Positions 42,375 through 50,440 of a stretch of DNA of 64,000 nt are shown here, one piece after another. Position 1 is the stretch's first letter, and each line of letters starts with the position of its first letter. The translations under genes and the position numbers were made by a program. The DNA is from UBA10649 sp965227045. Its GTDB lineage: Bacteria; Actinomycetota; Actinomycetes; S36-B12. Under the pieces are notes generated by a model. It saw only the letters and a list, made by a program, of their open reading frames with translations, searched no databases and was not told the origin of the DNA. The stretch spans positions 186,001 to 250,000 of the forward strand of contig OZ245718.1 of NCBI GenBank assembly GCA_965227045.1, written 5' to 3'.

Positions 42375-43816
42375 CGGTGCGTGTTCTCTCATCGATCGTC
42401 GACGGTAGAAGCGTCGCCGGCGGCGACGTGCGCGCAGATATGAATCCGTCGGACACCAACGACGTAGTCGCTGAGGCGCACCTGGCCGACGCGGCTCTCG
42501 CCGAGGCCGCGGTCGAGTCGGCAGCGTCAGCATTCGGCTCGTGGTCCCGAACGACGCCGTGGCAGCGCGCGGAGATCCTGGACAGGGCAGGCACCGAGAT
42601 CATGGCTCGGGCTGACGAGTTCGGCGACCTCCTCGCGCGCGAGGAGGGGAAGACGCTCCCGGAAGCCCGCGGCGAGGTGATCCGGGCCGCCCAGATCCTC
42701 AAGTACTACGCCGGGTCCGCTCTCCAGCCGTATGGGCAGGCGCTGGACTCGGTTCGCCCCGGCATCGAGATCACTGTCACCCGCGAGCCGGTCGGGGTGG
42801 TGTCGGTCATCACGCCGTGGAACTTCCCGATCGCGATCCCGGCGTGGAAGATCGCGCCTGCCCTCGCATTCGGCAACACAGTGGTATTCAAGCCCGCAGA
42901 CCTGGTGCCGGCATCCGCGTGGGAGCTGGTCGACATCCTCAACCGCGCCGGGCTTCCCGACGGTGTACTCAATCTTGTTCTCGGGCGCGGGTCGATCGTC
43001 GGGCCGGTGCTCACTGGCCACGCGTCCGTGTCCGCCGTGACGTTCACCGGTTCCGTGGACACCGGGCGCGGGGTCCTCGCTGACACGATCTCCCACGGCG
43101 CGAAGGCCCAGCTCGAACTCGGCGGCAAGAACCCGATCGTCGTCACCGGCAACGCGAACCTCGACATCGCGGTCGAGGCCGTAGTGCAGGGCGGCTTTGG
43201 ATCGACCGGTCAGCGCTGCACGGCATCGTCGATACTCATCGCTACCGATGACATTCACGACGAACTCGTCGCCGCAATCCGCCAGCGCCTGTCGAGGTGG
43301 CGCGTCGGCGATGCGCGCGGCGCCGGCACCGACATGGGCCCGGTCGTCGACACCAACCAGATGGACCAGGACCTGCACTACCTCGACGTCGCACGAAATG
43401 AGGGTGCCGAGATCGTCGGCGGCGATCTCGTTGACGGGCCTGGCCACTACCTCGCACCCGCACTCGTCGTCGGTACGGACATCCACGACACCATCAACCG
43501 CGAGGAGGTCTTCGGACCGGTCGTGTCGGTGGTCCGCGTCGCCGACTACGCCGCCGCGCTCGAGGCAGCGAACGCCAGCACCATGAACCTGTCGGCAGGT
43601 ATCTGCACCCGTGACCTGGGCGAGGCAGCGCACTTCCGCCGCAACTCCAAGGCCGGCATGGTCATGGTCAACCTGCCCACCGCGGGCGTCGACTTCCATG
43701 TTCCGTTCGGCGGCAGAGGAGACAGCAGTTACGGTCCGCGCGAGCAGGGCACCGCTGCAATCGAGTTCTTCACCAGCTCCAAGACCGCGTACACGGCACC
43801 GGGGGATCCGACATGA
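42371..43816 (+). CDS. NAD(P)-dependent semialdehyde dehydrogenase (alpha-ketoglutaric/glutaric semialdehyde type)
   Basis: The 481-residue aldehyde dehydrogenase has ITPWNFPIAIPAWKIAPALA, the general base region LELGGKNPIV, catalytic Cys283 in GSTGQRCTASS, and the C-terminal VDFHVPFGGRGDSSYGPREQ. That last segment is typical of alpha-ketoglutaric semialdehyde dehydrogenases; in this operon glutaric semialdehyde is an equally good substrate, producing glutarate for the CoA-transferase. ATG 42371 overlaps the gcdH stop and its own stop overlaps the next gene, so the four enzymes are made together. Substrate is inferred. Confidence 0.85.
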   Translation: MTVRVLSSIVDGRSVAGGDVRADMNPSDTNDVVAEAHLADAALAEAAVESAASAFGSWSRTTPWQRAEILDRAGTEIMARADEFGDLLAREEGKTLPEARGEVIRAAQILKYYAGSALQPYGQALDSVRPGIEITVTREPVGVVSVITPWNFPIAIPAWKIAPALAFGNTVVFKPADLVPASAWELVDILNRAGLPDGVLNLVLGRGSIVGPVLTGHASVSAVTFTGSVDTGRGVLADTISHGAKAQLELGGKNPIVVTGNANLDIAVEAVVQGGFGSTGQRCTASSILIATDDIHDELVAAIRQRLSRWRVGDARGAGTDMGPVVDTNQMDQDLHYLDVARNEGAEIVGGDLVDGPGHYLAPALVVGTDIHDTINREEVFGPVVSVVRVADYAAALEAANASTMNLSAGICTRDLGEAAHFRRNSKAGMVMVNLPTAGVDFHVPFGGRGDSSYGPREQGTAAIEFFTSSKTAYTAPGDPT

Positions 43817-44817
43817 CCGCAGTCCCATTCTCGAATGACATCTTCACCGAGGCGGAGGGAAGCGACGACACCCTCGCGTGCCTTGGCCCGCTCACCCCGC
43901 TCGCCGGTACCTGGCGCGGAGCCGAGGGCATCGACGTGCATCCGCAGATCTTCGGCCCTGAGACCAACGCCTATGTCGAGACGTTCGACCTGCAGCCCAT
44001 CGACCCGCAGACCAATGGTCCGCAGCGCTTCTACGGTCTGCGCTACCACCAGCACATCGTCAAGACCGGCGAGATCGAGATGTTCCACGAGCAGGTCGGC
44101 TTCCTGCTGTGGGAGCCCGCGTCGTCGACCGTGATGATGACGCTTGCGATTCCGCGCGGTCAGGTAGCGATGGCGGGCGGAACCGTGGGCGTCAACGACA
44201 CGGTCTTCACCCTGAGGGCGACCGCAGGCGATCCGCACTTCGGAATCTCGACAAATCCGTTCCTCGATGAGGCGTTTCACACCTCGTCGTGGCAGATCAC
44301 GTTCCGGATCGGCACAGACGGAACATGGGCGTACGAGCAGGTGACGATGCTCGACGTGCTCGGACAGGACGAGCCCTTCGCGCACCGCGACACGAGCATC
44401 CTCACCCGCACAGGTCCGGCCCGGCCGAATCCGCTCGCCGCGACAGCGGCTCTGCTCACTCGGCTGCATCATGTTCAGCTGGCGATCCCGCCCGGTGGTG
44501 AGGACGCGTCCCGGGCCTTCTGGGGAGACGTCCTGGGCATGGCCGAACTCGAGAAGCCGCCCGCGCCGGCCGCGCGCGGCGGGTGCTGGTTTCGTGGTGG
44601 CGGACTCGAGGTCCACCTTGGCGTCGAGACGCAGTTCATGCCGGCACGCAAGGCGCATCCGGGTATCGAGGTCGTCGGCCTCGGCGAGTGGGGGACTCGC
44701 CTGCGAGACGCGGGTATCGCCATTGAGGCGGACGACCTGTTTCCCGGGTTCGACCGGTTCTACGCGACCGACCCGTTCGGCAATCGACTTGAGTTCATGG
44801 AGCGACGGCCCGGCTGA
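43813..44817 (+). CDS. Nitrobindin-like heme beta-barrel fused to a VOC/glyoxalase domain
   Basis: The 334-residue protein has two parts. Residues about 24-200 resemble the nitrobindin/FABP-like heme-binding barrel: LGPLTPLAGTWRGAEGIDV (a GxWxG motif whose third glycine is Glu), HEQVGFLLWEP, LAIPRGQVAMAGG and the late EPFAHRDTSIL with a possible heme-ligand histidine. From residue 217 a VOC domain follows: LHHVQLAIPPGGEDASRAFW, GGLEVHLGVE and FYATDPFGNRLEFME with metal-ligand-like His and Glu residues. I do not know this fusion. It is the last gene of the operon, overlapping the dehydrogenase by four bases. Function is open; it may protect against or process reactive aldehydes or NO-derived species. 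Confidence 0.75.
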   Translation: MTAVPFSNDIFTEAEGSDDTLACLGPLTPLAGTWRGAEGIDVHPQIFGPETNAYVETFDLQPIDPQTNGPQRFYGLRYHQHIVKTGEIEMFHEQVGFLLWEPASSTVMMTLAIPRGQVAMAGGTVGVNDTVFTLRATAGDPHFGISTNPFLDEAFHTSSWQITFRIGTDGTWAYEQVTMLDVLGQDEPFAHRDTSILTRTGPARPNPLAATAALLTRLHHVQLAIPPGGEDASRAFWGDVLGMAELEKPPAPAARGGCWFRGGGLEVHLGVETQFMPARKAHPGIEVVGLGEWGTRLRDAGIAIEADDLFPGFDRFYATDPFGNRLEFMERRPG

Positions 44818-44829
44818 CCCACGTCGTCG

Positions 44830-46227
44830 TCAGTGGCCCATTCGCTTCGCGAAGATGCCCGCGCGTCGCGACGGCCGGCCGGTTCGCGCCTCGACGTCGT
44901 CGGCGCTGGTCATGACCCGCAGGCCGAGATTCGCACCGAGCCAGCGGAAGGGCTCGGGCTCCCACTTCGGTGACTTATGGCCGACCCAGGGCAGCGTGGT
45001 CAGCACGGTGTCGCGTCCGGTGATGAGATCGGCAAGGGTGCGTCCGGCCAGGTTGGTCGTGCTGACGCCGTCGCCGACATACCCTCCGGCCCAGGCGAGC
45101 CCGGTTTCGCGGTCCAGGCCGCATGAGGCCCACCAGTCGCGAGGGATGCCGAGCGGTCCGCCCCACGTGTGCGTGACGGCTGCGTCGTGGAGCGTGGGAA
45201 ACAGATCGACGACGGTCGCCCACAGGGCCTCGTGGACGGCCGCGTTGCGATCCTGCTCCGAGGTGATGCGGGAGCCGTAGTGGTACGGGGCGCCGCGACC
45301 GCCGAAAGCCAAGCGGCCATCGGCGGTCCGCTGGCCGTAGATGATGAGGTGCCGACCATCGCTGAACGTCGGACGGTCAGCCAGGCCGATGCGATCCCAA
45401 ACGGTGGCAGGCAGGGGTTCGGTGGCGAGCATGAGCGAGTAGACGGGGGCGAGGGTGCGGACCTCGCCCTTCAGGGTGCGGGTGTAGCCCTCCGTCGCGC
45501 GAACGATGATCTCGGCGCGCACGGTTCCCCGCGTGGTGCGCACGATCCCGGGCTCGATTGCCTCGGCCGCCGTGTGCTCGTAGATGGTGACTCCGGCCGC
45601 GGCGACGGACCTGGCGAGGTGTCGCACGAGTCGGGCGGGTTGGATCGCTGCGCAGTGCGGCGTGAAGGTGCCGCCGATGACGTCCGTGGCCGCGGCCATC
45701 GCCAGCGCCTCGTCGCGGCCCAGGAGTCGGGCGTCGTCCGCGCCGAAGCCCCACTCGCGCAGGTGGGCGATCTCATCCTGTGCCGCCTCCCATTGCAGGG
45801 CGGTGCGGGCGAGCACGACTGTTCCACCCTTGTGCCAACCGATGTCCCAGCCCTCGGCAGTGGCGACGGTTCCGATCTCGTCGACGGTGTCGTACATCGC
45901 CTTGCTCATGCGGACGGCATCCTCGCGGGAGGACTGTCGGGCGAGCGCGTCGAGCCCGACCGGGAAGAGCGCGGACGCCCATCCGCCATTGCGTCCGCTC
46001 GCCCCGAATCCGGCCTGCTCGGCTTCGATGACCACGATGCGAAGGCTCGGATCGGCCTTCGACAGGTAGTACGCGGTCCACAGACCCGTGTAGCCCGCGC
46101 CCACGATGGCGACGTCCGCGGTCGTGTCGCCGGGCATTGGCTGGCCGATGGGGGCGCGCAGGTCGGCGGGGAGGGTGTCCCACCACAGCGACAGGCGGCG
46201 CAGGTCGTCGCTCAACGCCGCTGCCAT
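44830..46227 (-). CDS. FAD-dependent oxidoreductase, DAO/PuuB-like
   Basis: The 465-residue protein belongs to the D-amino-acid oxidase-like family. It has the dinucleotide motif IVGAGYTGLWTAYYLSKA near residue 43, then VVIEAEQAGFGASGRNGGWA, and a C-terminal FAD-contacting AGGYVGDGVSTTNLAGRTLA. The family includes gamma-glutamylputrescine oxidase (PuuB), glycine and sarcosine oxidases. With a class III aminotransferase and a PatD-type dehydrogenase next door, an amine or polyamine substrate is likely. The ATG at 46227 overlaps the upstream gene by 16 nt and has no strong ribosome-binding site. It converges with the heme-barrel gene, only 12 nt away. Confidence 0.82.
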   Translation of the reverse strand: MAAALSDDLRRLSLWWDTLPADLRAPIGQPMPGDTTADVAIVGAGYTGLWTAYYLSKADPSLRIVVIEAEQAGFGASGRNGGWASALFPVGLDALARQSSREDAVRMSKAMYDTVDEIGTVATAEGWDIGWHKGGTVVLARTALQWEAAQDEIAHLREWGFGADDARLLGRDEALAMAAATDVIGGTFTPHCAAIQPARLVRHLARSVAAAGVTIYEHTAAEAIEPGIVRTTRGTVRAEIIVRATEGYTRTLKGEVRTLAPVYSLMLATEPLPATVWDRIGLADRPTFSDGRHLIIYGQRTADGRLAFGGRGAPYHYGSRITSEQDRNAAVHEALWATVVDLFPTLHDAAVTHTWGGPLGIPRDWWASCGLDRETGLAWAGGYVGDGVSTTNLAGRTLADLITGRDTVLTTLPWVGHKSPKWEPEPFRWLGANLGLRVMTSADDVEARTGRPSRRAGIFAKRMGH

Positions 46228-46883
46228 TCTCGGACGTAGGGCGGGATCATATCCGGCTCGACGCAGTGCTCGTCGGCGACCGGAAGGCCGAAGGACTCGG
46301 CCAGCGGCACGTGCCCGGCCCACACAGACGCGAACTGGGGATCGGCGAGGTCGTCCGGATCATCCTCGGGTCCGCCGGTGCGGATCTTCACGGAGCACTC
46401 GTGCAGTGACAGCGCGAGGGTCATCGTCGCTGCGCGCTCCTTCGCCGACGGCGGGCGGATCTCCGACCAGCGACCGGGGAGCAGGTGGTCGGACACGTGG
46501 CGGAGCGCATCAAGCTCGTCCTCACCCTCGAGTCGTCGTGCCACGCCGAGCACCATCACGCTCCGGTAGTTCATGCTCGACTCGAAGGCGCTCCGCGCGA
46601 GCACCATGCCGTCAAGCAGGGTGACGGTCAGGCAGGTCGGTGCACCCGCGGCGAGCGATCGCATCAGTCGCGATCCGGTCGAGCCATGGAAGATCACCTC
46701 GTCGCCACGGCGGGCGTAACCGACGGGCAGGACGTACGGCTGTCCGTCGTCGACAACGGCGATGTGGGCGACGAGTCCGGCATCGAGCACCGCGTGAAGT
46801 GCCTCGGTCTCCCTGACGGCGCGGTCGGGAATCCGTCTGACCCGCGTGCGATCGGTCGAGCCTGGTGTCGGGCCTTCGGTCAC
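46212..46883 (-). CDS. Pyridoxamine 5'-phosphate oxidase-like flavin-binding protein
   Basis: The 223-residue protein resembles the Pyridox_ox_2 (NimA-like) group: REVETEALHAVLDAGLVAHI-type start seen as VRETEALHAVLDAGLVAHIA, then GQPYVLPVGYARRGDEVIFH, GSTGSRLMRSLAAGAPTCLT and SMNYRSVMVLGVARRLEG. Such split-barrel proteins bind FMN or F420 and act as reductases. The C-terminal 60 residues are unfamiliar. GTG 46883 overlaps the aminotransferase stop (GTGA); TTG 46895 is an alternative. Placed between an aminotransferase and an FAD oxidase it may serve amine catabolism, but its reaction is unknown. Confidence 0.78.
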   Translation of the reverse strand: MTEGPTPGSTDRTRVRRIPDRAVRETEALHAVLDAGLVAHIAVVDDGQPYVLPVGYARRGDEVIFHGSTGSRLMRSLAAGAPTCLTVTLLDGMVLARSAFESSMNYRSVMVLGVARRLEGEDELDALRHVSDHLLPGRWSEIRPPSAKERAATMTLALSLHECSVKIRTGGPEDDPDDLADPQFASVWAGHVPLAESFGLPVADEHCVEPDMIPPYVREWQRR

Positions 46884-48283
46884 AGGATCGTCCAAGCCTC
46901 CGTGAGAACCGAGCGCAGTGTCTGCTCGATCTCGTCGAACTCCGGCTGGCCGATGATCAGGGGCGGTGCCAGCTGCACGACGGGATCGCCGCGGTCATCT
47001 GCGCGGCAGTACAGGCCGGCGTCGAATAGCGCCTTCGACAGGAATCCACGCAGCAGGCGCTCGGCCTCGTCGTCGTTGAATGTCTCCCGCGTCTGCTTGT
47101 CCTTGACGAGCTCGATCCCGTAGAAGTAGCCGGCTCCGCGTACGTCGCCGACGATGGGCAGGTCGTGCAGCTTCTCCAGCGTGCGACGGAACGCCGACTC
47201 GTTCTCGCGGACGTGGGCATTGAGCCCTTCGCGCTCGAAGATGTCGAAGTTCGCCAGCGCGACGGCGGCCGAGACCGGGTGGCCGCCCCAGGTGTAGCCG
47301 TGGAGGAAGGTCGTCGTGCCGTGCTTGAACGGCTCGAACAGCCGATCGTTGGTGATCATGGCACCAAGGGGCGAGTAGCCGGACGTCATGCCCTTCGCGC
47401 ACGTGATGATGTCGGGCGTGACACCGAAGCGGGTCATCGCGAACATCTCGCCGATCCGCCCGAAGGACGTGATGGTCTCGTCAGCGACCATGAGCACGTC
47501 GTAGCGATCGCAGATCTCGCGCACGCGCTCGAGGTAGCCGGGCGGCGGCGGGAAGCAGCCCCCGCTGTTCTGCACCGGCTCGAGGAAGACGGCCGCGACG
47601 CTGTCCGGGCCCTCGAACTCGATGGCCTCGGCGATGCGATCGGCGGCCCAGACACCGAAGGCCTTCTCGTCGTGCCGGTACTCCTCAGGAGCGCGGTAGA
47701 AGTTGGTGTTGGGCACCTTGATGCCACCGGGGACCAGCGGCTCGAACGGGATCTTCGCGTCGGGGATGCCGGTGATCGACAAGGCTCCCTGCGGCGTGCC
47801 GTGGTAGGCGATGCTGCGACTGATGACCTTGTACTTGGTCGGCTTGCCGGTGAGCTTGAAGAACTGCTTGGCAAGCTTCCACGCGGTCTCGACAGCCTCG
47901 CCACCGCTCGTGGTGAAGAAGACGCGGTTGAGGTCGCCGGGCGCATAGTGCGCGAGCCGCTCGGCCAGCTCGATCGCACGCGGATGCGCGTACGACCAGA
48001 TCGGGAAGAACGCGAGTTCCTCGGCCTGCTTGGCGGCCGCAGCGGCGAGCTCCTTGCGCCCGTGGCCGGCCTGCACGGTGAACAGTCCGGACAGTCCGTC
48101 GAAGTAGCGCTTGCCCTTGTCGTCCCAGACGTAGGCGCCCTCGCCGCGGACGATGATCGGCACGTCGCCGCCGCCCTCGTAATAGGCGGAGTGACGGGTG
48201 AAGTGCATCCACAGGTGCTCGCGGGCCTTGTCCGCGAGTGCGTCCGGACCCGACTCGGTGACGGCTTGCGGCGTTGTGGTCAT
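46880..48283 (-). CDS. Class III omega-amino acid/putrescine:pyruvate aminotransferase
   Basis: This 467-residue PLP enzyme has GLFTVQAGHGRKELAAAAAK, FFTTSGGEAVETAWKLAKQF, DETITSFGRIGEMF and the Schiff-base lysine Lys297 in CAKGMTSGYSPLGA, then TFLHGYTWGGHPVSAA. It matches the beta-alanine/putrescine:pyruvate aminotransferase group. It could convert putrescine to 4-aminobutanal for the divergent PatD-type dehydrogenase, and beta-alanine (made by the ureidopropionase at 60 kb) to malonate semialdehyde for MmsA. ATG 48283 overlaps the Lrp regulator stop by four bases; ATG 48295 is an alternative. Confidence 0.9.
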   Translation of the reverse strand: MTTTPQAVTESGPDALADKAREHLWMHFTRHSAYYEGGGDVPIIVRGEGAYVWDDKGKRYFDGLSGLFTVQAGHGRKELAAAAAKQAEELAFFPIWSYAHPRAIELAERLAHYAPGDLNRVFFTTSGGEAVETAWKLAKQFFKLTGKPTKYKVISRSIAYHGTPQGALSITGIPDAKIPFEPLVPGGIKVPNTNFYRAPEEYRHDEKAFGVWAADRIAEAIEFEGPDSVAAVFLEPVQNSGGCFPPPPGYLERVREICDRYDVLMVADETITSFGRIGEMFAMTRFGVTPDIITCAKGMTSGYSPLGAMITNDRLFEPFKHGTTTFLHGYTWGGHPVSAAVALANFDIFEREGLNAHVRENESAFRRTLEKLHDLPIVGDVRGAGYFYGIELVKDKQTRETFNDDEAERLLRGFLSKALFDAGLYCRADDRGDPVVQLAPPLIIGQPEFDEIEQTLRSVLTEAWTIL

Positions 48284-48762
48284 CGTGTTCCCCATGCGTA
48301 GATCTGCTTGCGCAGTTTCAGGTAGACGAAGGTCTCGGTGGACCGGACCTCCGGGATGGCGCGAATGCGCCCGTTCGTGATCTCGAGCAGATGCTCGTCG
48401 TCCTCGGCCACGAGTTCGGCGAGGATGTCGTAACGTCCCGCGCAGATGACCAGGTAGTCGACCTCGGCCATCGCCTCGAGTTTGTCGGCGACGATGTCGA
48501 CGTCGCCCCTGACCTTGATGCCGATCATGGCCGCGCGGGCGAAGCCCACCTGCATGGGATCGGTCACCGCGACGATCTGGATGACGCCGGATTCCTGCAG
48601 TCGCTGCACGCGCTGGCGTACCGCCGCCTCGGACAGGCCGACGGCCTTGCCGATCGTGGCGTACGGACGCCGACCGTCCTGCTGGAGCTGGTCGATGATC
48701 GCCTTGGAGACCTCGTCGAGCGGAGTGCTCGGGACGCGCTCACGGGCCGGCATGACTGTCAT
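48280..48762 (-). CDS. Lrp/AsnC-family transcriptional regulator
   Basis: The 160-residue protein has an AsnC-type helix-turn-helix (LDEVSKAIIDQLQQDGRRPY, then GLSEAAVRQRVQRLQESGVI) and a RAM effector domain (AAMIGIKVRGDVDIVADKL, VICAGRYDILAELVAEDDE) that binds amino acids and mediates octamer assembly. It is the first gene of the amine-catabolism operon and diverges from a PatD-type dehydrogenase, so it probably controls both through the repeats in between. ATG 48762 has GGAG four bases ahead; ATG 48753 is possible. Confidence 0.92.
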   Translation of the reverse strand: MTVMPARERVPSTPLDEVSKAIIDQLQQDGRRPYATIGKAVGLSEAAVRQRVQRLQESGVIQIVAVTDPMQVGFARAAMIGIKVRGDVDIVADKLEAMAEVDYLVICAGRYDILAELVAEDDEHLLEITNGRIRAIPEVRSTETFVYLKLRKQIYAWGTR

Positions 48763-48783
48763 AATGCTCCAGATGCGCGACCA

Positions 48784-48867
48784 CATGCAAGTGATTTCGC
48801 GGCAGAGTGACACAACTGCTGCGAAATCCGCATGGCGAGGCGACAATCCATGCAGATTTCGCAGCCG
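48784..48867. promoter_or_regulatory. Three copies of a 20-bp operator-like repeat between lrp and patD
   Basis: The consensus CCATGCRGATTTCGCAGCMG occurs at 48848-48867 (plus) and 48816-48835 (minus), identical at 18 of 20 positions, with a looser copy at 48784-48805 (plus) carrying two extra bases. Copies one and two form an inverted pair with a 10-nt spacer; the GATTTCGC cores of copies one and three are 62 bp apart, about six turns. Likely binding sites for the adjacent Lrp protein. Confidence 0.65.
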
Positions 48868-48912
48868 GACTACTAGGCTCGGCTGCACCGGACTACCGAT
48901 GGAGGCAGTGGC

Positions 48913-50361
48913 GTGAGCGACAAGCGGACGATTCGCAACTTCGTGGGCGGCGAGAGCGTCGACACCATCGACGGCGCGACCAGTGAACTGGTCAACCCGT
49001 CGACCGGAGAGGTCTTCGCCACGGCCGCCGTGTCGAGTGCCGCCGACGTCGACCAGGCGTATCGGGCTGCTGCGCGCGCCTTCGAGGGCTGGCGTGACAG
49101 CACGCCGTCCGAGCGCCAGCGCGCATTGCTGACGATCGCCGATGCGCTCGAGGCGCACGCCGACGAGCTTGTGGCGCTGGAGAGCGAGAACACCGGCAAG
49201 CCCATCCCGGTCACGGCGGTCGAGGAGATCCCGCCGATGATCGACCAGATCCGCTTCTTCGCCGGCGCAGCCCGCGTCCTGGACGGGCGTTCGGCGGGGG
49301 AGTACTCGCGCGGGTTCACGTCGATCATTCGCCGCGAGCCGGTCGGCGTCATCGGACAGGTCACGCCGTGGAACTACCCGATGATGATGGCCGTGTGGAA
49401 GTGGGCCCCGGCGATCGCCGCGGGCAACGCCGTCGTCATCAAGCCGAGCGACACGACCCCGGTCTCCACGGTTCGCATGGCCGAGATCATCGCCGAGTCG
49501 GGTGCGCTTCCGCCCGGCGTCATGAACGTCGTCTGCGGTGACCGGGACACCGGTCGCGCGCTCATTGAGCACCCGATCCCGCAGATGGTCTCCATCACCG
49601 GCTCGGTTCGTGCCGGTATGCAGGTCGCCGAGACCGCCGCGCGCGACGTGAAGCGCGTGCATCTCGAACTCGGCGGCAAGGCGCCCGTCGTGATCTTCGA
49701 CGACGCCGATGTCGAGGCTGCGGCGGAGTGGCTCGCGGTTGCCGGGTACTTCAACGCCGGACAGGACTGCACCGCGGCGACCCGCATGATCGTGGGCGGC
49801 GGAATCTACGACGAGTTCGTCGCGGCGATGACCGAGGCCGCGAAGGCCACGGCCACGACGTTCGAGGACGGTCCCACCGGAGAAGGGCTCGTGCCGCCGG
49901 TCAACAACTCCGCCCAGCTTGAGCGGGTGCTCGGGTTCATCGAGCGCGCACCGTCGCATGCGCAGGTCACCGCAGGTGGCGTGCGGCAAGGAGAGCGCGG
50001 CTTCTACGTCGAGCCCACCGTCGTCGCGGACCTGCGTCAGGACGACGAGATGATCCAGAACGAGATCTTCGGTCCGGTCGTCACGATCCAGCGGTTCACC
50101 GACGAGGCCGAGGCGCTGTCCTGGGCGAACGGCGTGCCCTATGGCCTCGCGTCATCGGTGTGGACCAAGGACTTCGGGCGCGCCATGCGGATGTCCAAGT
50201 ACCTCGACTTCGGCTGCGTGTGGATCAACACGCATATCCCGCTGGTCGCGGAGATGCCGCACGGTGGCTTCAAGCACTCCGGCTACGGCAAGGACCTGTC
50301 GATGTACGGGTTCGAGGACTACACGCGCATCAAGCACGTCATGGCCTCCCTCGACTCCTAA
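48913..50361 (+). CDS. patD: Gamma-aminobutyraldehyde dehydrogenase-like (PatD/YdcW type)
   Basis: The 482-residue aldehyde dehydrogenase has QVTPWNYPMMMAVWKWAPA, base Glu252 in HLELGGKAPVV, nucleophile Cys286 in NAGQDCTAATR, and the C-terminal HGGFKHSGYGKDLSMYGFED with TRIKHVM, a segment characteristic of E. coli PatD/YdcW, which oxidises 4-aminobutanal to GABA. GTG 48913 follows GGAGG. It diverges from the Lrp-aminotransferase operon and shares its operator-like repeats, giving a putrescine to GABA route. Other omega-aminoaldehydes are possible. Confidence 0.88.
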   Translation: MSDKRTIRNFVGGESVDTIDGATSELVNPSTGEVFATAAVSSAADVDQAYRAAARAFEGWRDSTPSERQRALLTIADALEAHADELVALESENTGKPIPVTAVEEIPPMIDQIRFFAGAARVLDGRSAGEYSRGFTSIIRREPVGVIGQVTPWNYPMMMAVWKWAPAIAAGNAVVIKPSDTTPVSTVRMAEIIAESGALPPGVMNVVCGDRDTGRALIEHPIPQMVSITGSVRAGMQVAETAARDVKRVHLELGGKAPVVIFDDADVEAAAEWLAVAGYFNAGQDCTAATRMIVGGGIYDEFVAAMTEAAKATATTFEDGPTGEGLVPPVNNSAQLERVLGFIERAPSHAQVTAGGVRQGERGFYVEPTVVADLRQDDEMIQNEIFGPVVTIQRFTDEAEALSWANGVPYGLASSVWTKDFGRAMRMSKYLDFGCVWINTHIPLVAEMPHGGFKHSGYGKDLSMYGFEDYTRIKHVMASLDS

Positions 50362-50371
50362 CCCGCCTACT

Positions 50372-50433
50372 CGCGAGTGGGCAGTCGTGGCTGGACATTT
50401 CGGACACGGCACAGCCACAAGTGCCCACTCGCG
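50372..50433. terminator. Interrupted cruciform between convergent patD and CoA ligase genes
   Basis: CGCGAGTGGGCA (50372-50383) pairs with TGCCCACTCGCG (50422-50433); inside it GTGGCTG (50387-50393) pairs with CAGCCAC (50412-50418). It sits between two converging stop codons and has no T-tract. Its layout mirrors the inverted repeat at 23.2 kb. A bidirectional terminator is the simplest reading. Confidence 0.5.
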
Positions 50434-50440
50434 GAGAAGG

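Noticed and set aside
48280..49989. A 569-codon minus-strand frame across lrp and patD
   Set aside because: Only its last 160 codons are the Lrp protein. The rest is antisense to patD and interrupts the operator region.
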